Source: Drosophila miranda (Eukaryota > Arthropoda > Insecta > Diptera > Drosophilidae). Taken from it: a DNA stretch of 64,000 nucleotides. The stretch is from contig NC_046675.1 in NCBI RefSeq assembly GCF_003369915.1, forward strand, positions 32,511,001 to 32,575,000. The letters run 5' to 3'. The translations under genes were made by a program, and so were the position numbers. Positions 1 to 11,726 of this stretch are shown one piece after another. The stretch's first letter is position 1. Every line of letters starts with the position of its first letter. The notes beneath the pieces are model-generated. The model worked only from the letters and a program-made list of their open reading frames with translations, was not told the origin of the DNA and searched no databases.

Positions 1-548
1 GTTGCGATATGAAATATACAGAGAGAAGGAACCAACATGGTCCCGAGATCAAGTTCCATGCTCCAAAAAAAATGGAAACTGCTCTATCATCACATTGTCT
101 AGCACACATTTTGGTCAATTTTGGAATCTGTAGAAATATACATGGGTACTATACTATGACTTTATTTTATCTGTCTGACTGTACTTAGTTTTGAAAGTCT
201 CCTATGATCAAGACCGAGGATTTTCCATATCATTGGTCCCCTGCTCTGCTGGCCATCCTCCATTTCTGCACAGTCTGCAATGCTATAGCGTGATAGGAAG
301 GGTCCGGTCCACCGACTGGCATCCCAAAAAAGGGCCAAGGCTTTTGGTCTTGGTGTCGCCCTTGCAATACTCCTTGCAGATACTCGTATGCTCCACATAT
401 TCATATGCAGGAACGCTTGAGACTACCCTGGTTCCCCCCCTTTGTATCGGAATTTTTGGATTAGAAAACACTAAAATACTGAATAATACTGTGAGAAAGC
501 TGTCAGAATATTTTAAATCACTCATAAAGCCGTAAAGAAAATTCCAAT
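1..548. repeat. Non-coding segment with a diverged copy of 3.28-3.45 kb
   Basis: I see no convincing gene here. Roughly positions 57-290 resemble positions 3281-3446 in the same orientation: shared words include a CATGCTCCAA start, a GGAAACT/TATCATCA block, a CACATTTT/GGAATCT block and a TCTGC/GCTATAGC block. The second copy lies downstream of the truncated transporter copy. This fits an old tandem duplication that carried a transporter plus its 3' flank, with the matching transporter lying left of the window. That the copies are paralogous is seen by eye; the history is inferred. Confidence 0.5.
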
Positions 549-905
549 ATGTCGGAGCCTAGTAGCCTAGTAAACGATGAAGAAGATGGCTGGACTACGG
601 GCAGCGAGTGCGATATGGGCGAGCCAAATGAATGGATTTTAGACGACACTGATGATGAAGAAGAGCAGCACCCGCAAGGCGATAGCTATTGGGACTATCT
701 ATTGCTTGGCATAGTGCTGCTGCTGTTGCTGGTCCACGCCTTGCACAAGTCCCAACTCCCCTACTATGTCCAGTGCATTAAAAATGACCTGGTTCGTGAG
801 CCGCCACCGCTAACGAAATTCGGTTGGCTGTTTTATAATGGGCTGCTGGGGATCATTTCTGTGGTCTTCTATAGGCTGCTCCGATGCTGGGCAAACGTAT
901 TGTAG
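549..905 (+). CDS. Small acidic two-helix membrane protein, unknown function
   Basis: This is a single open frame of 118 residues. The N-terminal ~50 residues are strongly acidic (DEEDG, DDTDDEEE). A hydrophobic helix follows at about residues 50-62 (LLLGIVLLLLLVHAL). A short loop with KSQLPYYVQC comes next, then a second hydrophobic stretch at about 92-110. AATAAA signals near 1057-1080 fit a short transcript. I do not recognise the family. Size, acidic tail and position inside a fast-evolving transporter cluster resemble lineage-restricted fly genes, but that is inference. It could be a chance frame; the two-helix organisation and good codon use argue against that. Confidence 0.6.
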   Translation: MSEPSSLVNDEEDGWTTGSECDMGEPNEWILDDTDDEEEQHPQGDSYWDYLLLGIVLLLLLVHALHKSQLPYYVQCIKNDLVREPPPLTKFGWLFYNGLLGIISVVFYRLLRCWANVL

Positions 906-1064
906 TGAGAGCGTCAGCATTTGCTCCAACAGAAGAGCTCCAGAGAAGCTCCAACAGATGGAGCGTGCCCTTATGCAGAACTTGCGGAAACCATACTTTA
1001 ACTAATTTCAACACTGGCCTGCCCTCATCCTCCTCCTGGCACTACTCGCATTCTAAATAATAAA

Positions 1065-1286
1065 TCAGACCATAATAAATCCGTTTGGTTTCTGGCGGGG
1101 TAAGTGGAGGGTATCGCGGCATAGCAGTTTGTGGCCAGCGATGGTCCAGCTGGTGGCGCGATGCACGCGATCGTGGATGCAGTATCCATGCGGCAACACC
1201 CAAACGGGTAAGGCCGTTACCAGAGCAGCGCAGGGCACGAAAAAGTAAAGGTTAAATGTTAGGCACACTTTGGGGAAATATATCAT
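1065..1286 (-). CDS. Possible 73-residue membrane ORF
   Basis: The ORF has an ATG start, one hydrophobic helix at about residues 8-32, then a His/Arg-rich tail. Codon third positions are rich in G and C, as in neighbouring real genes, and unlike the AT-rich surroundings. It overlaps the likely 3' end of the 549-905 gene on the opposite strand. No family is recognised and no splice partner or poly(A) signal was found, so it could equally be a remnant. Confidence 0.3.
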   Translation of the reverse strand: MIYFPKVCLTFNLYFFVPCAALVTALPVWVLPHGYCIHDRVHRATSWTIAGHKLLCRDTLHLPRQKPNGFIMV

Positions 1287-1457
1287 AAAATATGCTCTCA
1301 GAAGGATTCCTTCTTACAATTCGTGATCCCTATTGGGAGGTGGAATCATCGGTTTTCAATTAACTTTCAACAGGGTTCCCGGTACCCCTGATCGATAAAG
1401 ACTTGAGTGGCAGCACCTATAATACCCAAAGTCTCAACTATACCATCCCTTTTCTAG

Positions 1458-2615
1458 TCTTTGAGTACCTAAGTCCCAAAAGTCGTACCTTCGGCCTCAA
1501 CATCATCCTGGCTGTTTTCTACTGCTTTGGACTGATGACTTCCCCCTGGGCTGCCATCTGGATTGGCAACTGGCGTCGCTACCTCTGGCTGGCCTCGTTG
1601 CCCGCTCTGGGAGTCCTGGTATATCCTCTGCTCATCTGCGAGAGCGCCCAGTGGCTGCTGACCAAAAAGAAGTACGACGAGGCGGTGGCCTGCCTCAAGC
1701 GAGTCGCCAAGTTCAATGGCAGACAAGTGGAGGACTCCGCCTTCGATGAGTTCGTGAAGTACTACCGCGAGAAGACGAGCGAGGAGGAGAAGGTGAACAG
1801 CCAGGAGGACACTTTTCTGGGAATGTTCAGGACCCCCCGCCTGCGTCGGTTTACACTGACTTTGCTGCTGAAGTCGTGAGTGTTTGGATTGCGATATATC
1901 CCAAAGACTCTAAGAAACAGTGTTCTGTTGACAGGGTCATAATCACGCTCTCCTGCGATGTAATCAACCGAAACATGGAGGGCTTGGGCACGTCTCCCTT
2001 CAAGCTGTTCTCCTTCACATCGATCGCCTACCTGCCCGCCGGAGTAGCCATCCTCCTGCTGCAGAACAAGATCGGACGCAAGGGCATGGCCTGTACGGCT
2101 CTCCTTGCCGGTGGAATCATCACCACGGCAACGGGCTGCCTCATAGCCTTTCTCGATCCCCAGCAGAATGCCGTCCTCCTGGCCATCATGGTGGCCCTGG
2201 GTCGCTTCGGAGCCACCGTCTCCTACGACGCGGAAATCCAGTACGCGGCGGAGATCCTCCCCACCAGCGTTCGGGGCAGAGCCCTCTCCAACATCCATGT
2301 GGCGGGTCTGGCCTCCAGCTCCGTGGCATTCTATGTGATCTACCTGGCGCAATACTACAAGCCCCTGCCATCGATCTTCATCAGCTGCCTGATGTTCTTT
2401 GGCGCTGGCCTATGCCTCACGTTGCCAGAGACATTGGATAAGTATGTCCTTGAATATATCTGTGTATATCATTCATTCATTCTATTCTTAACTTCAGGAA
2501 ACTTCCAGAGAACCTGGCGGATGGTGAGAGCTTCGCCTTGAACGAGAGTTTCTTGTACTTTCCCTGCTTTCACAGAAGACAAAAACCCAAAGAAAATGCT
2601 GTTGATACTGCCTAA
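1458..2615 (+). pseudogene. 5'-truncated SLC22 transporter paralog
   Basis: Three exons (1458..1875, 1935..2441, 2498..2615) match the last three exons of the transporter at 9854-11726. Exon lengths are identical for the first two (418 and 507 nt), splice phases are the same, and a stop TAA closes the frame. The encoded part runs from transmembrane segment 5 to the C-terminus and keeps the PES-type motif (CESAQWL) and the NKIGRKGMA loop. The exons encoding the start, the large extracellular loop and segments 1-4 are absent upstream. An open frame continues left of the acceptor at 1457 for about 25 codons but has no good ATG. No stop or frameshift is visible in the remaining part, so the loss is recent, or a half-transporter is still made from an unseen promoter. 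A transporter lacking helices 1-4 is unlikely to work alone. Confidence 0.8.
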
Positions 2616-4312
2616 AATATATCACAGAGCGATGATTTGTTTGCTTTTAATATTTGTAGAGAATTAAGTGGCATCGTATTATTACAATCCGATAACTGCT
2701 GATTGCTTTCATGATTACACTCATTTTCACAGCCAAAAGTTGCAATATTTTTCCATCCCATCGCATCGCATCGCATCGCATCGGAGATATCTGGTAGGCA
2801 AAATCTACAAATGCAAAAGCCAGGCCTATCCACATGCAATCGCTGCCTACTGCGACGTCATAATAAAACAATAATAATAACAATAAGAGTCGGCAAATTG
2901 CATCGCATGCTAGAAATCGGCGAACCCAAAAATCTATATTTATCTCCTCGTTCCAGCGGACAGTGTCGCCAACATTTCTTCCTGACTTTTTTTGTTGCTT
3001 TTGCTACCCCTTAATTAAAAGTAGAATATGTGGAAAAAGAGATGGTTGGTTGCAGATAATTTATTGGGTCAAACGATATGTACAGCTGAGAGCAGAGCAA
3101 AGGAGTAACCGAAGCTACCACCTACCTGGTGATTATGGAGGGAAATTTCCCAGAATTATCCCCACAAAGAACACCACCCCAAAATGTGCAATATCGAAGT
3201 AAAAAGCACAACCGAAAGAACCAATGAAATTCAATATCACTGGCAAGGATACGAACCAAATTGGGCATAAAACCATGAGCCATGCTCCAAACTAAGTGGA
3301 AACTAGAGTCTATCATCATACTCCTCCCAACACATTTTGTTAAAAACTGGAATCTAAAATCTATCTGTCGGACTGGATTGGAGGTTTCTGTATACCTTCG
3401 ATCTCCCTACTGGGCATCCCCTATTCGATACACTCTGCTATAGCAGTGGCGCATGCTTTTGTGCTATTTTGTTTTGTCTGAATCTGAATCTGAATCGAGA
3501 GCCTCTCAAATCCAACTCTACTTTCGTTCCGTGCGGTTGACATTGCAATTTCGCGGCAGACTCCCATAAGAATTAACGACAAAGCAGCGGTCACTGACTG
3601 AGTTTATTCCATTATTCTACTAGTACTTCTATACAGATTCAGGTGCAGACGGCAGGGTGCGCGAAGGTCTGTTTCTTATCACAACTTTTGAGCCAATTTT
3701 CGACACCTTTTTGAGACCTGAGCCCCGAAAGATTAAAGCTGCCAGTCGAAAACTGCAGGTCGTATGTGTAAGTTCTGTTTTCGCGAAGAGAGTGTCATAG
3801 CTTTTATTCCTTAAATGGAGAGAAATAACAGATGAACAGAAAGCTAAAAAGTGATTATTGAAATTGGTTTTCATATGATTGGGCACTTCCTTTGTGCCAC
3901 TATTAGTCCCTAAAATATATAGTGATGTAATGGGAATATATAACACAGTTTTGTGACACTTTTCCAAAGCCGATTATTACGGATGATCTATGGAAAATGG
4001 CTTCATAAAAGCGTTCTCTGTGGCAAACAGAAATCCGCATCTGTTTTCCATCTCTCTGACGAAAGGCTTCAGCTGTCAAACTCATAATTTATCCAAATTA
4101 TTTCTGATCTGAATCTGAAGCTGAGACGGAAAGAAATAGAACAGCTGCTCTGTCGCTCTGTCGCTTAGCTACTAATTGGCTTTTGTAATTAAAAGCGCGA
4201 AAGATGAACAGAGAAACGGGTCTCATTTCCCATTCCCATTTCATCGCAGAGTGCAGAGTGCAGAGAGTGGAGGGCAAAGTGAATGCAAGTGGTGCGAGTG
4301 CGGAATCACACC
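2616..4312. other. Intergenic spacer between transporter copies
   Basis: This spacer has no supportable gene. It contains a short TCGCA pentanucleotide repeat (2761-2783) and the copy of the window-start segment at 3281-3446. A 112-codon frame on - at 3629-3967 has no start context, no splice partners and irregular composition, so I treat it as chance. The promoter of the 4313 transporter must lie in the right part, but I see no clear TATA box. Confidence 0.5.
2761..2783. repeat. TCGCA microsatellite
   Basis: Four perfect copies of the pentamer are followed by a partial one. Confidence 0.9.
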
Positions 4313-6176
4313 ATGCTGGAGGTCGACAAAATACTGGAGAAATGCGGCGACTGCAATCGCCTGCAGCTGCTGATGCTGCTGCTCTTCTGTTTGATCAATA
4401 TGCTGTCTGCCCTGCACTACTACTCCCAGACGATCATCAGTTTTGTGCCCAAATATTGGTAAAACAATACCTAACACCAGCCCCCATGACGCATACTTGA
4501 TATTAATCATACGCTTAGGTGCGCGGATGGTCTGCCAGTTGGCAGCAAGCCTCCCAGTGAGTCAAGCTGCGTTTCTTCGGCACAGAATGGCAGTGGCAGT
4601 AGTACCTGTCACGGCTATGACTACGAGCTCTTCATGGGCTACGAGAGCTTCACCTCGGACATGAACTGGATCTGCGAGGACGCCTGGAAGCTCACCCTCG
4701 GCCAGTCCATGTTTTTTGTGGGTTCCGTGGTGGGCACCCTGGTGCTGGGATTCCTCGCGGATGTGGTGGGTCGTTTGCCCATTCTGGTGGTGGCCAATAT
4801 GATTGCCATGGTCGGAAATCTGCTGACCATCTGGGGCACCAATCTCACGCTCTTCTGTGTCTTCCGTTTGGTCTCTGGCTTTGCCACGGACAGCAACTTT
4901 GTGATGATGTACATACTGGGTGAGTGCGGAAGATCTCTTTCCCATATAGACCCCTCTTTACAGTATGTCTCGGATCTTTCAGTCATGGAATACATGCGTC
5001 CCACCTTGCGCACAGTGGGCCTCAGCCTCTGCATTGGTTTCTTCTATTGTCTGGGGTCCATGGCCGCTCCCTGGATTGCCGTCCTGATGCACAGCTGGCA
5101 GGGTTTCCTCCTGGCCACTTCGCTGCCCTTCCTGCTGGTGCCCTTCTTCTATCTGATCGTCCCGGAGAGCATCCAGTGGCTGATCTCCAAGCAGAAGTAC
5201 GACCGCGCCGTGGTCTGCCTGAAGCGCGTGGCCAAGATCAATGGCCGGCAGGTGGACGAGAGCAGCTACCAGGAGTTCATCGAGGAGTGCAAGTTCAGTC
5301 AGCAGCACACCAAAGCCACCCCCAATCTGCTGGATCTGTTCAAGACCCCGCGTCTAAGAAGGAACACCCTCATTCTGTTCTTCAAATCGTGAGTGGCTGC
5401 ATCTATATATCTGATTTCTGATTTGATTTCTGTTTGGGATTCTCCCGATTTAGCATGGTCATTACCCTCTGCTATGATGCCGTCTCTCGCAACGTTCAAG
5501 GTCTTGGCATTTCGCCATTTCTGATGTTCTCGCTGAGCGCCACCACCATTCTGCCGGCCTGTCTGCTGATCATCGCCCTCCAAGATCGGATCGGACGCAA
5601 GGCTATGGCCTCCATTTCGCTCCTGCTGAGTGGAATATTCATCTCGGTGACGGGTGGCATACTCTTTGCTTCCCCTGCCACAGATAAGAGTGAGTTGCAA
5701 CCCAAAGAATAACCGGATATAATCCCCCTTCTCTTACAGCCACCACTCTGCTGGTCAGCCTCTCGGTTGTGGGTCGCTTTGGGGTGACAGTCGCCTATAA
5801 CTCCGGGGCTCAATATGCCACCGAGCTGATTCCCACGTGTGTCAGGGGACAGGGTGTGGCTGCGGTGCATGTGGCAGGCTATGCCTTCACCTTCTTCAGC
5901 GCCTTCATCCTGTACACTCGGAGCATCTTCTCCCCCATGCCGGAGATCATCCTGGGCCTGATCTCGCTCCTTGGAGCCTGCTTGTGTCTCTTACTGCCAG
6001 AGACACTGCATCGGACGCTCCCCACATCCCTGGAGGATGGCGAGAACTTTGGCAAGAATGATCGCTGGTTCTCCTTCAGCTTCACGGAGCAACGCACTCA
6101 GTCGGCCACCACCTTGGCCTCTGGGCACAACACCAAGATCCATTCGAATTCCACGGATTCGGCGGTTTACTTTTGA
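4313..6176 (+). CDS. SLC22-family (organic cation/carnitine-type) transporter A
   Basis: Five exons: 4313..4458, 4519..4919, 4983..5388, 5454..5689, 5740..6176, giving 541 residues, the usual length for SLC22. The protein begins MLEVDKILEKCGDCNR, a family-typical opening, followed by TM1 and a Cys-containing extracellular loop. The major-facilitator signature GFLADVVGRLP is at about residue 126, a PESIQWL motif follows TM6, and DRIGRKAMA lies between TM8 and TM9. Known relatives are plasma-membrane uniporters or symporters for organic cations, carnitine or carcinine (Drosophila CarT, CG8654 group); the substrate cannot be read from sequence. It carries an intron inside the penultimate coding block (5690-5739) that its neighbours lack. 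It also lacks the TTE/LEW intron seen in transporters B and D. An AATAAA signal is at 6292. Confidence 0.93.
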
Positions 6177-6731
6177 TTAGATTTTAAGCTGGGATGAAGG
6201 TAATTGATCTTCATTATACGCGTATGTAGCTGTGGGCCGTCTTCAGAAGATGTCACTGAACGATTCCAAGGTATTATATACCGATCGATTGAATAAACAT
6301 ATGGATAGATCTTTCAGTGTTTTGGTAGGCGAAACATCTGTGATTCTGCCTGTGATTCGCGTAACCAATGTTTGTACAGCCTGCCCCACTGTTTCTATTT
6401 GCTCAGCGGCTTGAGACATAAAACACCTTTCAAGATATGCGAACTACTAGAATATTTTATTCGTTTATGGTCTGTAGAAGCACTCCTCACGAAAATTCTC
6501 CAGTCGGCAAACACTGCACAGCCGTTCCCAGACGCACGTCGGGGAATTCTCTCATCACCAAAGAACTTTCTCATCATCGTAGCAGCAGTAGCAAGATAAA
6601 GGTATAGCGATTATTTGCAGTGTATATAGCCCCCACGAGACAGATGGGTACATCTATATATCTAGCTGGTTAGATCCCCCGTCAGGTCATCAGTCGTTGG
6701 CCAGCGATCGCCGGTGCAGCAACAACCAAAA
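6177..6731. other. Spacer with probable promoter of transporter B
   Basis: After the AATAAA of transporter A (6292-6297) no coding region is visible. A TATATA run (6655-6660) precedes an initiator-like TCAGTC (6690-6695) by somewhat more than the usual distance, about 40 nt upstream of the ATG at 6732. It is a plausible but unproven core promoter for transporter B. Confidence 0.4.
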
Positions 6732-8693
6732 ATGGATGTCGAACGTGTCCTCGAAAAGTGTGGGAACTTTGGTCGCTACCAGATCGTGCTCCTGGGACTC
6801 TATGGATATACGAATATAGTGTCTTCGTTGCATTACTTTTCACAGACAATCATCAGTTTTACGCCCGCTCACAGGTGGGTCCAGAAACAGGTCCATCCAT
6901 AAGCAGATCCTGTAACACCTTTCCCTTGGCAGATGCTCTCTTCCCGTTGAAGACTTCTCGGAGAATGCCACTTCTCTGGTAGATTCTTGCAGCTATATCC
7001 ATTGGGACCCGGATCTTTCCTTCCATCGGGAGTCCAGATGCCAGTCGTGGCATTTCGACAAAGAAAGCGGCTACGAGAGCATCACCACAGAGGTTCGTAT
7101 CTGAGTCAAATCCCCAAAAGTAGAAAACACTTTCTGCTGATCTGACACTCACATCCGAAATTGTGTTCCCACAGCTCGAGTGGGTCTGCGACGATGCCTA
7201 CCAGCTGGCCGTGGGTCAGTCTTTCTTCTTTGTGGGCTCTGTGCTAGGAACGATCTTCTTTGGATATCTGGCCGATCGGATCGGACGTCTGCCAGCCTGT
7301 GTGATAACCACGCTGACTGGTGCCCTGGGAGACTTTCTCACGTCCTTTGTGAGCTCTCTGCCCTGGTTTTCCGCCACTCGTTTCATGTCGGGCCTCTCCA
7401 CAGACACCCAATATGTGTTGATGTATATTTTGGGTAGATATTTGGACAGCAATTTCCCTCTCCCTCCCAAGAATCCATCTGTAAAAGATTCACTTCGTTT
7501 CAGTCTTTGAGTACCTCAGTCCTAAGCATCGGACCTTTGGCCTGAACATCATTCTGGCCGTCTTCTACTGCTTTGGCCTGATGATCTCCCCCTGGATGGC
7601 CATTTGGTTGGGCAATTGGCGTTTGTACCTCTGGGCTGCATCCCTTCCCGCCTTGGGGGTGCTCGTGTATCCCTTTTGCCTCTTTGAGAGCGTCGAGTGG
7701 CTGCTGACGAAGCACAAATTCGACAGAGCTGTCCATTGCTTGAAACGTATTGCCAAATTCAATGGCCGACATGTGGAGGACTCCGTTTTCGATGAATTCG
7801 TGAAGCACTACCGCGAGAAAATGAACCGAGTGGAGACCACATCCTCGGACACTTTTATGGGGATGCTAAGGACGCCCCGATTGAGGAAGTTCACGATCAT
7901 ATTGTTCCTCAAATCGTGAGTGATTCCTCCTTTTCTCTTAGAAGTACTGCAATGTTTTCTCTCCTCTTAGAATGATCATCACGGTGGCCTTCGATATCCT
8001 CAGTCGCAATGTGGAGGGCGTTGGCACGTCCCCCTTCCTGCTCTTCTCCTACACGGGCTTCTGCTACCTTCCGGCAGGACTCACCATCATCTTCTTCCAG
8101 AACATCATCGGACGCAAGGGCATGGCCTGTGCCTCGCTCTTTGTGGGTGCCATCATCACAGCGGCCACAGGCTACCTCGTAGCCACACTCGATCCTTCGG
8201 AGTATGCCCTGATCCTGGCCTTCATGGTGGGTCTCGGGCGATATGGCGCTGTCGTGGCCTATGATGCGGAGGCCCAGTACGCGGCGGAGATCATTCCGAC
8301 GAGTGTCCGGGGACGAGGTGTGGCCAACATCCACGTGGTGGGATATGCATTTGGATTCTTCAGCTCGTATATTATTTTCCTCGGTACCATTTTCAAGCCA
8401 CTGCCATCGCTGTTCATCAGTGTTTTGCTTTTTATTGGGGCTGCACTGTGCCTCACGCTGCCAGAGACTCTGCACAAGTGAGTTTTCCATCCAAGGATCT
8501 TCGATCTATAGTTGGTATATCTTTTTTATGCTTTTCCCTTAGGACCCTCCCGCAGACACTTCAAGAAGGCGAGATGTTTGCCAAGGATGAGAAATGGTAC
8601 TTCTTTCCCTGCTTTCAGCGAAGAGAAAGCCAGCACAAAACCGAATCTCAGTTGGAGGCTGCCAATAACGTCTCAACCAAACAGATTAAATAA
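6732..8693 (+). CDS. SLC22-family transporter B
   Basis: Six exons: 6732..6874, 6933..7092, 7175..7433, 7504..7915, 7971..8477, 8543..8693, giving 543 residues. It opens MDVERVLEKCGNFGRYQ. The major-facilitator signature is GYLADRIGRLPA, the PES-type motif is FESVEWLL, and the TM8-9 loop is NIIGRKGMA. Twelve hydrophobic segments fit the family. The extracellular loop after TM1 has the paired cysteines and acidic/aromatic stretch typical of SLC22. It retains the intron between codons TTE and LEW, shared with transporter D. An AATAAA signal follows at 8701. The close paralogs on both sides and the same orientation as A and C mark a tandem array. Substrate is unknown; organic cation or zwitterion transport is the family expectation. 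Confidence 0.93.
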
Positions 8694-9661
8694 TTATCTA
8701 AATAAACAAAATATATATACAAGAAATATTTGCTTTAAGCTTAGAAAATCTTTATGAAAGATGAGTTTTAAAGATCTTACAGACAAAGACTAATCCCGCA
8801 ACCCAGACAGTCGTAACATAGTGTCTCTAAAACGATTATACCCACCCTTAAGATAGGGATCCTAAGTTGTCTGCCCTGGGGATTTGATATATGGATATCA
8901 TGCACCTGGTTCCGGAACTTTTATTGGCCTTTCCCTCCCTCTCTCTTTCTCTCCCTCTTTTGAGATAAATGAACTCTGTTGTCATTTTCGAGAGGCTTCG
9001 GTTGGCGCCCCGTCAGCCACTTTGTAATCTATACTATATATAATCTATATCTCTGGATCTCTATATCCTATAAACATGTCAGGCGACAAACAAAAGAATT
9101 TTTAGCATCCCTCTCGCTGGCCTAATCCTCGGAGGCCACAAACGACGCTGAGGCGTGACTTACAGTATGCCAGCGGCTAAATCTATTATAAATCTAAGAC
9201 AAAACAAACAACAGTCGAAAATCGCGAGAAAGTACAGAGAACTTCGGGGGGCAGTCGGCCAAGTTAAATGCCTGATAAGCGGGGGGCTATCACACGACAC
9301 AAAAGACGCATTTCACCAAAGCCCCTCCGCCCCACCCCAAAAATTACAAAGCCAAGGCCAAGAGACCTTATGAATGAATGAAAGAGTGAATGAATGGTTG
9401 TAATATTACATTATAAGCCATCTTGATCGGCAGAGATCTTTATATACCTAAGGGCTCCCATGGGACCAGTTTTTTGTGGGTGTGTTCGTTCACCTTTTCG
9501 AATGGTGGAATGTTCGCTCGCGAGTCGTCTGTTGATCTCTTGGTAAACATCACACACCCCAAAACAGCAGCAGCTGCAAAGAGAGATAGCCAATCTCCCA
9601 TCTAGCCAGTAGCTGTTACTAATTACACATCCTAATCAGAATCCGTGCGCTTTATACTAAG
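8694..9661. other. Spacer between transporters B and C
   Basis: No gene is supportable here. The segment holds a CT-rich stretch (about 8925-8960) and AT-rich DNA. A 60-codon frame on each strand near 9411-9605 looks like chance overlap. Confidence 0.5.
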
Positions 9662-9669
9662 TATAAAAG
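9662..9669 (+). promoter_or_regulatory. TATA box of transporter C
   Basis: TATAAAAG lies about 190 nt upstream of the ATG at 9854. The expected start site, about 30 nt downstream, falls near the GCGTCAAAA sequence at 9691. No other TATA-like element of this quality is nearby. Confidence 0.6.
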
Positions 9670-9853
9670 GCTCTGGTCGGTAGAGGCCGAGCGTCAAAAT
9701 ACTGCCTCGCATCGAGACAGAATGTAGCTGCTGTCTTGCCTCACAGAACAGAACAGAACAGACTCTGCTGCATCTCTCTCCATAGCATATCTGTTGTCCG
9801 AGAAGTATTTGTGTTTTTTTCAAAGTGAAGTTCTAGTATTCCCCAGTGAAAGC

Positions 9854-11726
9854 ATGGATTTCGATCGTGTGCTTGAAAAGTGCGGGAACTTTGGTAGATT
9901 CCAATTTGTAATACTCATACTCTATGGCTATACGAACATTCTCAGTTCCTTGCACTATTTCTCGCAAACCCTCATTACTTTCACACCAGAGCATTGGTAA
10001 GTCTCTAGAGAAGCACAAACCCTTGATCTTCTTTAACCTCTACTCTCCCTTAGGTGCTCCCATGATGACCTTATGGGTCTCAGTGCCGAGGATCTACGCT
10101 CTATCTACTCCAATGTCTCCCATTCCTCGTGTACTCCCCTGCAAGGCGTCATCAATGGCACTGGCATACCCGCAGATTCCTCGGAGATCTGTCAGGACTG
10201 GATCTTTGAGCGAGAGAGTGGCTACGAGAGTCTCACCACGGAATTGAAGTGGGTCTGCGACAAGTCCCACCAGCCGGCAGTAGGACAGTCTTTCTTCTTT
10301 CTGGGCTCTGTGGTGGGGACCATTACCTTTGGCTTTCTATCGGATCATATCGGGCGACTGCCAGCCATGCTGATGGCCACTCTTTCCGGTGCCACGGGGG
10401 ACTTTATGACCTCCTTTGTGCACACTCTCCCATGGTTTGCCTTCTCTAGATTTGTGTCTGGCTTGTCCACGGATACCATGTACTACCTGATGTACATTTT
10501 GGGTAAGAGTCCACAGAGATCTCCAACCATCCATGGATTCATTCGATTCTTTCCTCAGTCTTCGAGTACTTGAGCCCCAAGCGCCGTACCTTCGGCCTCA
10601 ATATCATCCTGGCTGTTTTCTACTGCTTTGGACTGATGACTTCCCCCTGGGCCGCCATCTGGATTGGAAACTGGCGTCGCTACCTCTGGCTGGCCTCGTT
10701 GCCCGCTCTGGGAGTCCTGGTATATCCTCTGCTCATCTGCGAGAGCGCCCAGTGGCTGCTCACCAAAAAGAAGTACGACGAGGCGGTGGCCTGCCTCAAG
10801 CGAGTGGCCAAGTTCAATGGCAGACAAGTGGAGGACTCCGTCTTCGATGAGTTCGTGAAACACTACCGCGAGAAGATGAATCAACAGGCTCAGGTGAACA
10901 AACAGAGGGACACTTTCCTGGGCATGTTCAGGACCCCACGTCTTCGTCGGTTTACCTTGACTTTGCTGCTGAAATCGTAAGTGATTTGAGGAGATTTTCA
11001 AAGGAAAAGTATAAACCAATGGTTCTGCATTTAGTGTCATCATAACCCTCTCGTACGATGTGATCAACCGCAATATGGAGGGTCTGGGCACGTCTCCCTT
11101 CAAGCTGTTTTCCCTCACATCCAGCGTGTACCTACCCGCGGGCTTTGCGATCCTCCTGCTGCAGAACCGGATCGGTCGCAAGGGCATGGCCTGCGGGGCA
11201 CTCTTCGTGGGTGGCATCATCACTGCCGTTACGGGATTCCTCATCGCCTTCCTCGATCCCAAGGAGAATGCTATCCTGCTGGCCTGCATGGTGGCTCTGG
11301 GACGCTTTGGCAGCACCGTTTCCTACGACGCGGAGATCCAGTACGCGGCGGAGATCATCCCCACCAGCGTGCGGGGACAGGCAGTGTCCAATATCCATGT
11401 GGTGGGCCTGGCCTCCAGCTCCCTGGCATTCTATGTGATCTACCTGGCGCAGTACTACAAGCCCCTGCCATCGATCTTCATCAGTTGCCTGATGTTCTTT
11501 GGCGCCGCTTTATGTCTATCCCTACCCGAAACCCTGCACAAGTAAGTCTGAACCTTGGTGATCTTTCGAAACTATGGAATAATCGTATGTTTCCCTTAGA
11601 AAACTCCCCGAAAGCCTGGCCGATGGCGAGGTGTTTGCCATGAACGAGAGCTGCTTTTACTTCCCCTGCTTCTATAAGCGCCGCGATGGCCTCACAAAGC
11701 ATGCGGATCTCAAGTCTGAACCCTAG
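9854..11726 (+). CDS. SLC22-family transporter C
   Basis: Five exons: 9854..9996, 10054..10502, 10559..10976, 11035..11541, 11600..11726, giving 547 residues. It opens MDFDRVLEKCGNFGRFQ. The signature GFLSDHIGRLPA, CESAQWLL and NRIGRKGMA are all in place. The large extracellular loop is encoded in exon 2 and contains an N-glycosylation sequon. The TTE/LKW position has no intron here, so exon 2 is 449 nt rather than the split pair in transporter B. Exons 3-4 are near-identical in patches to the truncated copy at 1458-2615, which points to gene conversion or a recent duplication. An AATAAA at 12011 can end the transcript. It has the same family role as its neighbours, with unknown substrate. 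Confidence 0.94.

Noticed and set aside
3629-3967. 112-codon open frame on the - strand between transporter copies
   Set aside because: No sensible start context, no splice partners, no hydrophobic or repeat pattern, and composition like the surrounding AT-rich DNA.
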